From assembly GCF_006385875.1 (NCBI RefSeq), contig NZ_VFSU01000016.1:30941-94940 (forward strand): 64,000 bases of DNA. The letters run 5' to 3'. The number at the start of each line of letters is the position of its first letter. Position 1 is the stretch's first letter. The notes beneath the pieces are model-generated. The model did no database searches. It saw nothing but the letters and a program-made list of their open reading frames with translations, and was not told the origin of the DNA. A program made the translations under genes and the position numbers. Source of the stretch: Sandaracinobacter neustonicus (GTDB lineage: Bacteria > Pseudomonadota > Alphaproteobacteria > Sphingomonadales > Sphingomonadaceae). Positions 6,810-16,849 of this stretch are shown here, one piece after another.

Positions 6810-8654
6810 ATGGCCATCGATCCCAATCCGCTGGAAGATTTTCGTCAGGCGCTCGCCGCCGGCATGCGCGCGCTGGGCCGCCACCCGGAGTTCGAGCTGG
6901 CCTATACGGCGGACAAGCCCGCCTGCCATGGCGATCAGGCGCGGGTGCCGCAGCCCTCGCGCAACCTGACGGCCGAACAGGCGGCCGACGCACGCGGCTG
7001 GGCAGACAGTTTCGCCCTGCGCGCCCGGCTGCATGATGCGAAGGCGCATGCGAAGGTGGATGTCGGCCCCGGCCTCGCGCGGGAGATGCTGAACGCCGCC
7101 GAACAGGCCCGGGTGGAAGCGCTGGGCGGGCGGGACATGGCGGGCGTGGCGCTGAACCTGCGGCGCATGCTGGACAACCGCATGAAGACGGACCCGATCC
7201 ACCGCGCCCGCACGCCCGATGAAGTGCCGCTGGCCACCGCCATGGGCCTGATCGTGCGCGAACGGCTCACGGGGGAGCCGGTGCCCGAAGCCGCCGCCAG
7301 TGCTGTGGCCATGGTGCGTGCGGGGCTGGAGGACGAGGCAGGCGCGCATCTGGACCAGCTCGCCGCCAATCTGGACGATCAATCCGCCTTCGCGGACGCC
7401 TTCCGCCGCGTGCTCGCAGACCTTGGCCTTGCCGACGACCCGGACAGGCCGGACGACAATGAGCAGCAGGACGAGTCGGACGAGGAGGAGCAGGACAGCC
7501 AGGGCGAGGATGAAGGCGACGACAGCGCCGAAACCCAGACTCCCCAGCCCTCCGCCGACGCCCGCAGCGAGGAACAGGAAAGCGGCGACTCCGACGGCGA
7601 GACGCAGGAGGCCGAATCCGAGAGCGAGATGTCGTCCGACGCGGAGCCGGGTGACGAGGGCGAGGACGGCATGATGCCATGGCGGCCGAACCTGCCGGAT
7701 TCGAAGCTGCCGCCCGATTTTACCTATCGCGCATGGACCAGCGAGTTTGACGAGACCGTCACCGCCGAGGAATTGTGCGACGCCGAGGAACTGGCCCGGC
7801 TGCGCGGCTATCTCGACCAGCAACTGGTCAGCCTGCAAGGGGCGGTGACGAAGCTCGCCAACCGGCTGCAACGGCGGCTGATGGCGCAGCAAAACCGCAG
7901 CTGGGATTTCGATCAGGAGGAAGGCATCCTCGATCCCGCGCGGCTGACGCGGGTGGTGGTGCAGCCCGATCATGCGCTGAGCTACAAGGTGGAGCGCGAC
8001 ACCGATTTCCGCGACACGGTGGTGACGCTGCTGATCGACAACTCGGGCTCCATGCGCGGCCGCCCCATCTCCATCGCCGCCATTTCCGCCGACATCCTCG
8101 CCCGCACGCTGGAACGCTGCGCGGTGAAAACGGAGATTCTGGGCTTCACCACCCGCGCGTGGAAAGGCGGGCAGAGCCGCGAAAAATGGCTGGCCAGCGG
8201 CCGCCCCGCCAAGCCCGGCCGCCTGAACGACCTGCGCCACATCATCTACAAGCAGGCCGACGCGCCATGGCGGCGGGCGCGCCGCAACCTCGGGCTGATG
8301 ATGCGCGAGGGGCTGCTGAAGGAAAATATCGACGGCGAAGCGCTGCTGTGGGCGCACAACCGGCTGATGGCCCGCCGCGAAGACCGGCGCATCCTGATGG
8401 TGATCTCAGACGGCGCGCCGGTGGACGACAGCACGCTGTCGGTGAACTCCGGCAATTATCTGGAACGCCACCTGAGGCAGGTGATCGGCTGGATCGAAGG
8501 CAAAAGCCCGGTGGAACTGATCGCCATCGGCATCGGCCACGACGTGACCCGCTATTACAGCCGGGCCGTGACGATCATGGACGCCGAGCAACTGGGCGGT
8601 GCCATCGTGGACCAGCTGGCAGCGCTGTTCGAGGAGGACAAGCGCGGGCGGTGA
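6810..8654 (+). CDS. cobT: Cobaltochelatase subunit CobT
   Basis: CobT, with the AAA+ subunit CobS and the catalytic CobN, inserts cobalt into hydrogenobyrinate diamide in aerobic B12 synthesis. The 614-residue protein has the CobT N-terminal helical domain, a highly acidic linker rich in Asp, Glu and Ser (about residues 215-285), and a C-terminal von Willebrand A domain with the metal-ion motif DNSGSM near residue 411. [12 protein letters not shown] further on is also characteristic. Neither cobS nor cobN is in this window, although bolA and a J-domain gene, which often flank cobST, lie 3-6 kb upstream. A chelatase-like role with another partner remains possible. Confidence 0.87.
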   Translation: MAIDPNPLEDFRQALAAGMRALGRHPEFELAYTADKPACHGDQARVPQPSRNLTAEQAADARGWADSFALRARLHDAKAHAKVDVGPGLAREMLNAAEQARVEALGGRDMAGVALNLRRMLDNRMKTDPIHRARTPDEVPLATAMGLIVRERLTGEPVPEAAASAVAMVRAGLEDEAGAHLDQLAANLDDQSAFADAFRRVLADLGLADDPDRPDDNEQQDESDEEEQDSQGEDEGDDSAETQTPQPSADARSEEQESGDSDGETQEAESESEMSSDAEPGDEGEDGMMPWRPNLPDSKLPPDFTYRAWTSEFDETVTAEELCDAEELARLRGYLDQQLVSLQGAVTKLANRLQRRLMAQQNRSWDFDQEEGILDPARLTRVVVQPDHALSYKVERDTDFRDTVVTLLIDNSGSMRGRPISIAAISADILARTLERCAVKTEILGFTTRAWKGGQSREKWLASGRPAKPGRLNDLRHIIYKQADAPWRRARRNLGLMMREGLLKENIDGEALLWAHNRLMARREDRRILMVISDGAPVDDSTLSVNSGNYLERHLRQVIGWIEGKSPVELIAIGIGHDVTRYYSRAVTIMDAEQLGGAIVDQLAALFEEDKRGR

Positions 8655-8860
8655 CGGTTGGGGTGTGGCGGTGAGGTTGGAGTTGAGGGGGCGCTGCCCC
8701 ATCAAACTCCCCCGGCAGGGGAATGATTCCCCTGCACCCCCGGACTTTTTACTTAGCCCCTCCCCTGCAGGGGAGGGGTTGGGGTGGGGGCCATTCGCTT
8801 GGCGCGAGGTTAAAGGTTTAGTGCCTGCGGCGCTTTTGGATGAACCCCGCTATCTCTCCC

Positions 8861-8961
8861 CCCGCTCAGGCTGAGCTTGTCGAAGCCCCATGCGGTATGA
8901 CCCCCGGGCTCAGCCATTGCGCTTTCGCTTCGGGGGCTTCGACAAGCTCAGCCTGAGCGGG
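8861..8961. repeat. 29-bp perfect inverted repeat with CTGAGCTTGTCGAAG core
   Basis: Bases 8861-8889 are the exact reverse complement of 8933-8961, with 43 bases between. A near-identical single arm occurs at 28388-28417. Short repeats with the core CTGAGCTTGTCGAAG are common intergenic repeats in sphingomonads, resembling paired REP sequences. Confidence 0.75.
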
Positions 8962-9000
8962 TTGGGGGGGATGACGGGTGTGGAGGTGGGAAGGATAGCG

Positions 9001-9178
9001 GATCAGGCCAACCGATGACACCCCCTCTCGTACTCTCCCCCTTGCAGGGGGAGAGAGCTGTGTAGCGCCGCAGGCAATCAAAGTGGACCACTCCCGCGAG
9101 GCTTAAGTAGAATCGCAACGCCAATATCGAGGGTGCAGGGAAATCATTTCCCTGCTGGGTGCAGGGCAAAGCCCTGCC
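9001..9178 (-). repeat. Composite intergenic repeat, copy A
   Basis: Read on the minus strand, this block has the order: palindrome (9135-9155, arms GCAGGGAAAT/ATTTCCCTGC), ACCCTCGA, a variable spacer, GATTGCCTGCGGCGCTAC, a CTCTCCCCCTGCAAGGGGGAGAG hairpin written here as arms CTCTCCCCCT/AGGGGGAGAG, then a GGTGTCA…GGCCTGATCC end. The same order recurs at 28188-28380 and 33977-34150. An extra hairpin (9161-9177) abuts its outer side. Confidence 0.75.
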
Positions 9179-9255
9179 CGCGCGGCGCGCAAACAACCGG
9201 GGGTGGGGGCCAAGGCCAAAGCCTTAAACTTTCGTTCCTGAACCCCCGATCCCGC

Positions 9256-9552
9256 CTAGCACTTCTTCGCGTTCTTCCCGATCACTGCCCCGGTCAGTGC
9301 CCCTGCACCGGCCACCAGCGCCGTCTCGCCAAGGTTGCCGCCCGCGATTGCCGCCACGGTTCCGGCGGAGGCAGCGCCGACGATGGCTGCGCGTTCCTTG
9401 CTTTTCTGCTTGGCCTTCTTGCAGGCTTCGTAGCTTTCATAATGGTGGCCGTCATATTCCCAGACGGTCTGCTTTTTCTCTTTCGCGGCCAGCGGCAGCG
9501 CTGGGGCGGTGGTCATGGCGATTGCCACCAGCCCAAGGGTCAGACTCCGCAT
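9256..9552 (-). CDS. Small exported glycine-zipper-like protein
   Basis: The 98-residue protein begins with an export signal (about residues 1-22, ending TAPALPLAA). A short YDGHHYESYEACKKAKQK segment follows, then a C-terminal half of Gly/Ala-rich hydrophobic sequence (AAIAGGNLGETALVAGAGAL) resembling glycine-zipper domains of envelope proteins. The start is set by GAGAGGAGA upstream of the ATG at 9552; an apparent extension towards 9894 is antisense to recQ and is rejected. Envelope or periplasmic location is inferred; the function is unknown. It is downstream of recQ in the same direction. Confidence 0.7.
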   Translation of the reverse strand: MRSLTLGLVAIAMTTAPALPLAAKEKKQTVWEYDGHHYESYEACKKAKQKSKERAAIVGAASAGTVAAIAGGNLGETALVAGAGALTGAVIGKNAKKC

Positions 9553-9611
9553 GTTCAATCTCCTCTCAGTCTTCACTCTGACGCAAACTGCCTGAACGGC
9601 ATATGGTTTCG

Positions 9612-11402
9612 TCACTCGTCTGCCACCAGCGCGAGCAATTCGTCGCCGAAGCGGGTCAGTTTGGCGTCTCCAATGCCGGGCACGGCGGCGAGGTCGGCGC
9701 GGGTTTCGGGGCGGATCGCGGCGATGGCTTTCAGGGCGCTGTCGTGCAGGATCACGAAGGCGGGCACATCCTCGGCCTCGGCGCGGGTGCGCCGCCATGC
9801 GCGCAGCTTTTCGAACAGCCCGGCGTCGGCGGCACCCAGTTCGGCGACAGCGCGTTCGGTGCGTTTGGCGCGAACGCGCCGTTCGGGGGCCCAATCATCC
9901 TTGCGCACGGCGACGGGCACTTCGCCCTTCAATATGTCGCGCGCGGCGGGGCCAAGGCGCACGCCGCCATGCTCGTCGCGCGCCAGCGCATTGCCCGCTT
10001 CCAGCATCCGCCCCAGCTTCAGCCATTGCGTTTCGGCGAGATCGGCGCCGATGCCGAACAGGCTCAGCTTGTCATGCGCGAAGCGCTCGACCTTCTCGTC
10101 CTTCGCGCCGCGCAGCACCTGCGCCACATGCCGCACGCCGAACATCTGCCCGGTGCGATAGACGGCCGAGAGCAGCTTGCGCGCGGCTTCCGTCACTTCC
10201 ACCGTAACGGGCGCTTCAAGGCAGTTGTCGCAATTGCCGCAAGGCTTCGGGTCGGCCTCTCCGAAGTGCAGCAGCAGCGGCACGCGGCGGCAGCCCAGCG
10301 TTTCCGCCCAGCTGGCCAGCTTGTTCAGCATCTTCAGCTCATGCGCCTTGCGGGCTTCGTCCGCCTCGCCGTCATTGATGCGCTGGCGCGCCAGCGTCAC
10401 ATCCTGCGCGCCCCAGAACAGCATGGCGGTGGCGGGCGCGCCGTCGCGCCCGGCGCGGCCGGTTTCCTGATAATAGGCTTCGATGGATTTCGGCAGGCCC
10501 ATATGCGCCACGAAACGGATGTCTGGCTTGTCGATGCCCATGCCGAACGCCACGGTCGCGCACATCACGCCCGCTTCGGCGCGCTGGAACCAGCGCTGGC
10601 TGGCGGAGCGTTCCTCGGCGGGCAGCCCGGCATGATAGACGCGCGCTTCCATGCCCGATGCCGTCAGCGTCTCTGCTGCCTGTTCCGCCCCGGCGCGGGT
10701 CTGGCAGTAAACGATGCCCGCCACTTCGCCCTGCGCCTTCACAAAGGCCGCCAGTTGTTCGGCGGGCCGCCGCTTGGATTCGGCGCGATACTGGATGTTG
10801 GGGCGGTCGAACCCGGCCACCAGCAACCGTTCGGGCGAAATCCCCAGTTGCTCGCAGATGTCGGCGCGGGTTGCGGCGTCTGCGGTGGCGGTCAGCGCCA
10901 CGCGCGGCACGCCGGGCAGCAGATCGCACAGTGCCTTCAACCGCCGGTAATCCGGGCGAAAATCATGGCCCCACTGGCTCACGCAATGCGCTTCGTCGAT
11001 GGCAATCAGGCTGACCGGCCCTTGCGAAACCAGCGTGCGGAACCCCTCCATCGCAGCGCGTTCCGGGGCGACATACAGAAGGTCCAACTCGCCTGCGCGG
11101 AAGGCGCGCGCGGTTTCCGCGCCATCGCCGGACTGGCTGTTCAGCGCGGCGGCCTTCACGCCCGCAAGCTCGAGCGCCCGCACCTGATCCGCCATCAGCG
11201 CGATCAGCGGCGAAATGACGATGCCGCAGCCCTCGCGGCAGATGGCGGGGATCTGGTAGCAGAGCGACTTGCCCGCGCCGGTGGGCATCACCAGCGCCAT
11301 ATCGCGCCCCGCCACCACGTCGGCGATCACCCGGCCCTGCACGCCGCGGAACCCTTCGAAGCCGAAAACGGAATGCAGCGCTTCTTCAGGGTCTCGAATC
11401 AT
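9612..11402 (-). CDS. recQ: ATP-dependent DNA helicase RecQ
   Basis: RecQ unwinds DNA 3' to 5' in recombination and replication-fork repair. The 596-residue protein shows, in order, [15 protein letters not shown] (Walker A, about residue 40), [16 protein letters not shown] (motif II and the aromatic loop, about 135), the second RecA-like domain with GRAGRDG, the zinc-binding RQC cysteines (CRRVP…CGNCDNC, about 365-390), and a C-terminal HRDC domain. Length and order match E. coli RecQ. It diverges from the hydrolase gene starting near 11456 with a very short shared upstream region. Confidence 0.95.
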   Translation of the reverse strand: MIRDPEEALHSVFGFEGFRGVQGRVIADVVAGRDMALVMPTGAGKSLCYQIPAICREGCGIVISPLIALMADQVRALELAGVKAAALNSQSGDGAETARAFRAGELDLLYVAPERAAMEGFRTLVSQGPVSLIAIDEAHCVSQWGHDFRPDYRRLKALCDLLPGVPRVALTATADAATRADICEQLGISPERLLVAGFDRPNIQYRAESKRRPAEQLAAFVKAQGEVAGIVYCQTRAGAEQAAETLTASGMEARVYHAGLPAEERSASQRWFQRAEAGVMCATVAFGMGIDKPDIRFVAHMGLPKSIEAYYQETGRAGRDGAPATAMLFWGAQDVTLARQRINDGEADEARKAHELKMLNKLASWAETLGCRRVPLLLHFGEADPKPCGNCDNCLEAPVTVEVTEAARKLLSAVYRTGQMFGVRHVAQVLRGAKDEKVERFAHDKLSLFGIGADLAETQWLKLGRMLEAGNALARDEHGGVRLGPAARDILKGEVPVAVRKDDWAPERRVRAKRTERAVAELGAADAGLFEKLRAWRRTRAEAEDVPAFVILHDSALKAIAAIRPETRADLAAVPGIGDAKLTRFGDELLALVADE

Positions 11403-11455
11403 GCCGCCGCTTGTGCGCTGGCATGATGCCCGTCCGCAACGCTAAAGCAGCAGGC

Positions 11456-12202
11456 ATGAACCATATGATTGAGCAGATGATCGACAGGGGCGATGGAATC
11501 CGCCTCGCCGCCCGCTTCCAGCCCGGCCGTGGCCCCACGCTGATGTTCCTGCCCGGCTATATGTCGGACATGTCGGGAACCAAGGCGCAGCATCTGCTGC
11601 AATGGGCTGCCGCAACCGGCCGCCAGTGCCTGCTCATGGATTATTCCGGCTGCGGCGCTTCGGAAGGGGCGTTCGAGGCCGGCTCCATCCGGCGCTGGGC
11701 AGCGGATGCGAAGGCGGTGGTGGATGCGCTGGCACCGGGGCCGCTCATCCCTATCGGCTCGTCGATGGGCGGCTGGATCATGCTGCATCTGGCGCTGGCG
11801 GAGCCTTCGCGAATCCACGCGATGGTGGGGATCGCCGCCGCGCCGGATTTCACCCGCTGGGGCCTGTCTCTGGACGCAAACGATGTGGAGGCTCTGGCGC
11901 ATCAGGGCTTCACCACCCGTCCGTCAGCCTATGCCGACAGCCCCTATCGCTACAGCCGGGCGCTGATCGAGGATGCCGAAACCGCCTGCCTGCTGGATGG
12001 CCCCGTCGCGCTGGACATGCCGGTGCGGCTGATCCACGGCACGGCGGATGCGGATGTGCCATGGCACATCTCGCAATGTCTGATGGTGGAGCTGCGCTCG
12101 GCCGATGTGCAGCTGGCGCTGGTGAAGGGCGGGGATCACCGCCTGTCGTCGCCGTCTGACCTTGCCCTGCTGGAACGCACGCTGACGGAATTTGTACCCT
12201 GA
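11456..12202 (+). CDS. Alpha/beta-hydrolase, ABHD10-like esterase
   Basis: The 248-residue protein is a compact alpha/beta hydrolase without an inserted lid. The nucleophile elbow is GSSMGG (about residues 101-106), the acid is likely the Asp in HGTADADVPW, and the catalytic His is in GGDHRLSS near the C-terminus. The GSSMGGW form and overall size resemble ABHD10-type acyl-protein thioesterases/esterases. No signal peptide is present. I chose the ATG at 11456 over one at 11411, which would abut the divergent recQ start. The substrate is unknown. Confidence 0.8.
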   Translation: MNHMIEQMIDRGDGIRLAARFQPGRGPTLMFLPGYMSDMSGTKAQHLLQWAAATGRQCLLMDYSGCGASEGAFEAGSIRRWAADAKAVVDALAPGPLIPIGSSMGGWIMLHLALAEPSRIHAMVGIAAAPDFTRWGLSLDANDVEALAHQGFTTRPSAYADSPYRYSRALIEDAETACLLDGPVALDMPVRLIHGTADADVPWHISQCLMVELRSADVQLALVKGGDHRLSSPSDLALLERTLTEFVP

Positions 12203-12337
12203 TGTAACTGCCCTGCAATCAGGGGGTTGCCAATTGCTTTTAACCATGATTGTCTGAAACCACGCTCCGGCCAGGATGGGGGGAAGGGGCGTGTTTCCAT
12301 GCGTTCGTCACCACACAACCAGAAGGGGGTTGCCACG

Positions 12338-13387
12338 ATGATTCGTGTTCGCAAGACGATGATGCTTGCCGGTTTCGCAGCGGTTGCGATGTCGGCTGTT
12401 CCGGCCAATGCGCTCAGCATTGTGCTTACCAACATGGGCGGTGTCGAAGAAGGCACCGATGCGTGGATCGGCTTCACCGCCGCCGCGAAATATTGGGAAT
12501 CGGTGCTCACCAACGATGTCACGGTGAACATCCGGGTGGGCTTCTCCGATCTTGGCGCGACAACGCTGGGTTCGGCGTCCAGTTCCGGCGCGACTTACAC
12601 CACGGCCGCCTACAAGACGGCGCTTGCCGCCAGCGCCACGTCCGATCTGGATGACAGCGTGGTGGCCAATCTCGATAATCTCACCTCGAACAATTATCGG
12701 GTCTACACCGCGCTGGGCAAGGCGCTGGGGCTGTACACCAACACCACCAACAATGATTCCACCATTCGTTTCAACAATACGTTCGCGTGGGATTTCAACA
12801 CGAACGACGGTTTCACCGGCTATTCGTCGGATTTCATCAGCGTCGCCGTGCATGAAATCGGCCATGCGCTGGGCTGGGCCTCCGGCGTGACGCAGAGCGG
12901 CAACGGGCAGGCCGCCAACACCGATCTGCTGCGCTACCAGAATGGCAGCTGGAGCATGGCGTGGGGCGGGGATCCGTATCTCTCCATCGACGGCGGCGAG
13001 ACCCAGATCTTCGATCGCAGCTGGATGTCCACCGGGGCGGATGGCCGCCAGACCTCGCACTGGAAAGACGGCGCGCGCATCCATGATGGCGTCACCTGCA
13101 CCCAGCTTCTGGAGCCGCAGATCGGCATCATGGATCCCACAGGCGGCATCTGCCAGCAGGGTATTGTGACAGCGGCCGACCTTGCCGTGATGGACGCCAT
13201 CGGCTGGACACTGGCGTGGGATATCCTCACCACGCCGACCTACACCTTCAACAGCGCGCAGATCCTGAACGCGGCCTTCCCGCAGTTCGGGGCGGTGCCG
13301 GAAGCGTCGACCTGGGCGATGCTGATCGCGGGCTTCGGCCTCGTCGGTCTGGCGGCCCGCCGCCGCCGGGAAACCGCGACGGCCTGA
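12338..13387 (+). CDS. Secreted zinc metalloprotease-like protein with PEPxxWA-type sorting tail
   Basis: The 349-residue protein has an export signal ending at VPANA (about residue 25). A metzincin-style zinc site HEIGHALGW lies in the middle (about residue 172), where the two His and the Glu bind zinc and activate water. The last 30 residues are a PEP-CTERM-like tail (VPEASTWAMLIAGFGLVGL then five basic residues), with PEAS in place of the common PEPA. Such tails are sorted by an exosortase, which is not encoded in this window. AAGGGGG lies eight bases before ATG 12338. It is probably processed and released or surface-attached. The protein substrate is unknown. Confidence 0.82.
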   Translation: MIRVRKTMMLAGFAAVAMSAVPANALSIVLTNMGGVEEGTDAWIGFTAAAKYWESVLTNDVTVNIRVGFSDLGATTLGSASSSGATYTTAAYKTALAASATSDLDDSVVANLDNLTSNNYRVYTALGKALGLYTNTTNNDSTIRFNNTFAWDFNTNDGFTGYSSDFISVAVHEIGHALGWASGVTQSGNGQAANTDLLRYQNGSWSMAWGGDPYLSIDGGETQIFDRSWMSTGADGRQTSHWKDGARIHDGVTCTQLLEPQIGIMDPTGGICQQGIVTAADLAVMDAIGWTLAWDILTTPTYTFNSAQILNAAFPQFGAVPEASTWAMLIAGFGLVGLAARRRRETATA

Positions 13388-13411
13388 TCGGCCTGTCGCA
13401 AGAAGGGTCGG

Positions 13412-13445
13412 AAAGGGCCGCAGCCTGCCGCTGCGGCCCTTTTCT
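13412..13445 (+). terminator. Intrinsic terminator of the PEP-CTERM metalloprotease gene
   Basis: A perfect 13-bp stem (13412-13424 against 13430-13442, AAAGGGCCGCAGC and its complement) with a five-base loop is followed by a short T-rich tract. It starts 24 bases after the stop codon. Confidence 0.85.
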
Positions 13446-13474
13446 TGTGGCCATGCAGCGCCTACCTCGCAGCG

Positions 13475-14236
13475 ATGCGCACTGCTTTGATGATCCTCCT
13501 GCTCGCCGCCGCCCCGGCGCTTGCGCAGGAAGCCTATGATCCCTCGCTCGATCCGAAACGCTATGATGGTTGCGTTCGCGCCATCCCCACCGATGCGGCG
13601 AAGGCAGAGGAGTTCGCCGTGCAATGGCAGGGCATGGGCGGCGGCCTGCCCGCGCGCCACTGTCAGGCGCTGGCGCAGTTGCAGCAGGGCAAGAATGCGG
13701 CCGCCGCGCTGACGCTGGCGAAGGCGGCGCAGGCAGCCGAAGCGCAGAAAAGCCCGATGGCCGCGGATTTCTGGGGGCAGGCGGGCAATGCCGCGTTGCT
13801 GGCGGGCGATGCGCGCGGGGCGGTCGCCCATTTCTCCAGCGGCATCGTCGCGGCAGGCGAGTTCGCGCCCGTGCGCACCGCCAATTTGCTGATCGACCGC
13901 GCCCGCGCCAACACCGAGCTGAAAGAGCTGAAATCCGCCCGCGCCGATCTGGACAAGGCAACCAGCCTCGCCCCCACGGAGCCGACCGGCTGGCTGCTTT
14001 CGGCCACGCTGGCGCGGCGGCAGGACGATCTCGCCCGCGCCCGCACCGATATCGCCAAGGCCGCCGAACTGGCACCCAAGGATGCCGATGTGCAGTTCGA
14101 ACAGGGCGCGATCCTCGCCGCATCCGGCGACATTCCCGGCGCGCGCAAGCTGTGGGGGCAAGTGGTGCAGCAATCGCCGGGCACGGATGCGGCGACGCTC
14201 GCGGCCCGCGCGCTGAACGAGGCCCCGGCGCAGTAA
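13475..14236 (+). CDS. Exported tetratricopeptide-repeat protein
   Basis: The 253-residue protein has a cleavable signal (MRTALMILLLAAAPALAQ) followed by helical repeats. The clearest TPR units are around residues 130-165 (ANLLIDRARANTELKEL) and 165-235 (LLSATLARRQDDLARARTDI and LAPKDADVQFEQGAILAAS). A conserved-looking N-terminal segment with YDGCVRAI and a second Cys may form a disulfide. TPRs mediate protein-protein contacts, here in the periplasm. No enzymatic motif is visible. The gene follows a strong terminator and is convergent with the thioesterase gene, three bases away. Confidence 0.75.
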   Translation: MRTALMILLLAAAPALAQEAYDPSLDPKRYDGCVRAIPTDAAKAEEFAVQWQGMGGGLPARHCQALAQLQQGKNAAAALTLAKAAQAAEAQKSPMAADFWGQAGNAALLAGDARGAVAHFSSGIVAAGEFAPVRTANLLIDRARANTELKELKSARADLDKATSLAPTEPTGWLLSATLARRQDDLARARTDIAKAAELAPKDADVQFEQGAILAASGDIPGARKLWGQVVQQSPGTDAATLAARALNEAPAQ

Positions 14237-14239
14237 GGC

Positions 14240-14635
14240 TCAGCTTTTCAGGAACAGCGCGATCAGCTCCGGCCGCAGCCGCGCCGGGCGTTTCAATTCC
14301 CGGTCCATGATCACCCATGTGGTTTTCGCCTGCACGCGCAGGCTGCCGTCCGGCCCGGTGATCCGGGTGTAGCGATCGAAGCGGGCACCCTTTGGGTTTT
14401 CCGCCCATGTTTCCGCCTGCAGCGTCTCGCCCGCGAAGCTGGGGGCGCGATAATCGATTTCCTGCCGGGAAATCACCCACAGGTAACGCGCCTGCGCCTC
14501 CGCCGGGGCAATCGCCGCCCAGTGCGAAGTGGCCACATCCTGCAGCCACTTCACATAGACGATGTTGTTCACATGCCCGTTCTCGTCGATGTCCTCCGGC
14601 GCGGGATTCAACGCCATGCGGAACGAGTCGGCCAT
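14240..14635 (-). CDS. Acyl-CoA thioesterase, 4HBT hotdog fold (YbgC-like)
   Basis: The 131-residue protein is a single hotdog domain. The segment DIDENGHVNNIVYVKWLQDV (about residues 15-34) carries the family's catalytic Asp and the HVNN motif used for acyl-CoA thioester hydrolysis. Strands YRAPSFAGETLQAETW and VQAKTTWVIMD complete the fold. The length is standard for cytosolic YbgC/FadM-type thioesterases. It lies downstream of the S9 peptidase gene in the same direction, 28 bases away, and could be cotranscribed. The preferred acyl chain is unknown. Confidence 0.85.
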   Translation of the reverse strand: MADSFRMALNPAPEDIDENGHVNNIVYVKWLQDVATSHWAAIAPAEAQARYLWVISRQEIDYRAPSFAGETLQAETWAENPKGARFDRYTRITGPDGSLRVQAKTTWVIMDRELKRPARLRPELIALFLKS

Positions 14636-14663
14636 TATCGTATCGCCATCCGGCTCAGGGCCA

Positions 14664-16808
14664 TTACGCCTTCGCCCGGCCGTCCAGCGCCATCATGATG
14701 AAGGCATATTCCTCCGCCGTTTCGCGCAGGCGGTCGAAGCGGCCGGATTTGCCGCCATGGCCCGCGCCCATGTTGATCTTCAGAAGCAGCAGATTGTCGT
14801 CCGTCTTCACCGCGCGGATGCGCGCGGCCCATTTGGCGGGTTCCCAATAGGTCACGCGCGGGTCTGACAGGCCGCCGGTGATCAGCATCGGCGGGAACGG
14901 CCCCGGCTTCACCTGCTCATACGGGGAAAGGTGGATCAGCCGCTTCAGCACGACCTCGTCCGTGCGCGGGTCGCCCCATTCCGGCCATTCGCCCGGCGTC
15001 AGCGGCAGGCTATCGTCCAGCATGGTGTTCACGATATCCACGAAGGGCACATGCGCCACGATCGCGCCCCACAGCTGCGGGGCCTGCACCACCACCGCGC
15101 CCATCAGCCAGCCGCCCGCCGATCCGCCGCTGGCGGAATTCAGCCCCGGCCGGCCGAAGCCCTGCTTGTTCAGATAACGGGTGGCGTCCACGAAATCGTT
15201 GAAGGTGTTTTCCCGCTTCTCCAGCTTGCCGTCCAGATACCATTGGTAGCCCAGATCGTCGCCGCCGCGCGTGTGGATGATGGCATAGGCAAAGCCGCGA
15301 TCCAGCATGGACAGCCGGGTGGAGGAGAAGCTGGGCGGCGTGGCGATGCCATAGGCACCATAGCCATAGACATGCAGCGGCTTGGTGCCGTCCTTCACAT
15401 AATCGCGTCGATACACCACCGAAACCGGCACCCGCGTGCCGTCGCGCGCCGGGGCATAGAGCCGCTCGGTCGCATATTGGCTGGCGTCATAGCCCGATGG
15501 GATTTCCTGGACCTTCAGCGTGAGCAGTTCGGAGGACGCCAGCTTGTAATCGAACACCGTGTTGGGCGTGATCATCGAGGAATAGCTGATCCGCAGCGCG
15601 GGCGCGTCCGGCTCTGCGTTGGCACCAAGGCTGGCGGTGTAGCTGGCCTCGGGGAACTGCACTTGCCGCTCCGTGCCGTCCGGGAAGATCAGGCGGATCT
15701 GGTCCAGCCCGCGCAGCCGTTGTTCCACCGCCAGATAGGAGGTGAAGGCGGTGATATCGGTGAGGTAGACATCGTCTGACCCGGCGACCAGCGTCGTCCA
15801 GTTGCCGGGATCGGCAACGGGCGCGGTGGCGATGCGGAAGTTCACATGATCGTCGTTCGTCAGCACGAACAGCTTGTCGCCACGGGAATCGATGGAATAG
15901 CGCACGCCCGCCTTCCGCGGCTTTACCAGCACGAGCGGCTTCGCAGGGTCTGCCGGGTCCAGCAGGCGGATGTCGTTGCTGGTTTCGGTGTAGCTGTTCA
16001 GCAGGATCCACTTGCGGTCCTGCGTGGTGGAGGGCAGCAGCCAGTAACCGGCCTCTTTCTCCTCATGGATAAGCTCGCTGGCCGCAGCCCCCAGCCGGTG
16101 CAGCCAGATTTTCGTCGGCCGCCATTCGGCGGAGGCCTGCGCCCACACCAGCCCCTTCGAATCCGACGTCCATGCCACGCCACCCAGCGAATCCGGGGCG
16201 ACGGTGGCGATGTCCTTGCCGCTGGCGATGTCACGGATTTTCAGTTCGAACCGCTCCGAACCGTTGCTATCCACCGAAAAGGCCATCAGCTTGCCATCGG
16301 GGGAGACATCCATCGTCCCCAGCCGGAAATACTCCTTGCCCTTGGCGAGTTCGGGTTCGGAGAGCAGGAGTTGCGCGTCGCCGCCCGCCTTGGGCTTGCG
16401 ATACCAGTTGCGATATTGCGCCCCGGTTTCGAACGCCCACCAATAGAGCCAGTCCCCATCGGGGTTCGGCACGGAAGAATCATCCTCTTTGATGCGGCCC
16501 TTCATTTCCTCGAACAGCGCCTCTGTCAGCATGGAGGCTTCGCGCTGCCATTCGGCGAAATAGGCGTTTTCCGCCTTCAGATAACCAAGGATTTCCGCAT
16601 CATCGACCTTGGGATAGTCCTTGTCGCGCAGCCATGCGTAAGGATCCTCGATGGTGACCCCCTGCACCGTGATCTTGTGATTTCCACGGCGCGCAACGGG
16701 TGGCTTCATTCGGGGCTTTCCATCTTTGGCGAGAAGGGGCTGTGTAAGAAGGGGTGGGGCGGGCAGGGCGGCGGCAAGGCTGCCGGCAACGAAAGTGCGA
16801 CGATCCAT
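14664..16808 (-). CDS. S9 prolyl oligopeptidase-family peptidase (oligopeptidase B type), probably Tat-exported
   Basis: This serine peptidase of 714 residues has an N-terminal beta-propeller (about residues 70-430) and a C-terminal alpha/beta-hydrolase domain. The nucleophile motif GGSAGG lies near residue 562, and the catalytic His is in MGAGHGGKSGRF near the end. These and the segment YGAYGIATPPSF are characteristic of oligopeptidase B, which cleaves after basic residues in short peptides. The N-terminus MDRRTFVAGSLAAALPAP has twin arginines and a hydrophobic core, which suggests Tat export; E. coli PtrB is cytosolic. Cleavage specificity is inferred from family. Confidence 0.88.
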   Translation of the reverse strand: MDRRTFVAGSLAAALPAPPLLTQPLLAKDGKPRMKPPVARRGNHKITVQGVTIEDPYAWLRDKDYPKVDDAEILGYLKAENAYFAEWQREASMLTEALFEEMKGRIKEDDSSVPNPDGDWLYWWAFETGAQYRNWYRKPKAGGDAQLLLSEPELAKGKEYFRLGTMDVSPDGKLMAFSVDSNGSERFELKIRDIASGKDIATVAPDSLGGVAWTSDSKGLVWAQASAEWRPTKIWLHRLGAAASELIHEEKEAGYWLLPSTTQDRKWILLNSYTETSNDIRLLDPADPAKPLVLVKPRKAGVRYSIDSRGDKLFVLTNDDHVNFRIATAPVADPGNWTTLVAGSDDVYLTDITAFTSYLAVEQRLRGLDQIRLIFPDGTERQVQFPEASYTASLGANAEPDAPALRISYSSMITPNTVFDYKLASSELLTLKVQEIPSGYDASQYATERLYAPARDGTRVPVSVVYRRDYVKDGTKPLHVYGYGAYGIATPPSFSSTRLSMLDRGFAYAIIHTRGGDDLGYQWYLDGKLEKRENTFNDFVDATRYLNKQGFGRPGLNSASGGSAGGWLMGAVVVQAPQLWGAIVAHVPFVDIVNTMLDDSLPLTPGEWPEWGDPRTDEVVLKRLIHLSPYEQVKPGPFPPMLITGGLSDPRVTYWEPAKWAARIRAVKTDDNLLLLKINMGAGHGGKSGRFDRLRETAEEYAFIMMALDGRAKA

Positions 16809-16849
16809 GGCGCAGTCCTAGCGCCGCACGCGTTACGGCGGCAAGAGCG

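Larger units (their letters stand above)
8655..9255. other. 600-bp gene-free, repeat-rich interval
   Basis: No convincing coding frame is present. The interval holds two perfect palindromes (8715-8735, arms GCAGGGGAAT/ATTCCCCTGC around one base; 8757-8778, arms CCCCTCCCCTG/CAGGGGAGGGG), a 29-bp inverted repeat (8861-8961) and one copy of the composite repeat (9001-9178). It separates convergent cobT and the small exported protein, so some hairpins may also act as terminators. Confidence 0.7.

Noticed and set aside
4569..8357. A 1,262-codon open frame on the minus strand opposite the sulfatase and cobT genes
   Set aside because: It is a product of GC-rich codon usage on the other strand. It has low-complexity Arg/His/Gly composition, no recognisable domain, and lies wholly antisense to two well-supported genes.
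12308..14549. Long minus-strand frames opposite the PEP-CTERM metalloprotease and TPR genes
   Set aside because: The plus-strand proteins have signal peptides, a zinc motif, a sorting tail and TPRs; the minus frames have none of these.
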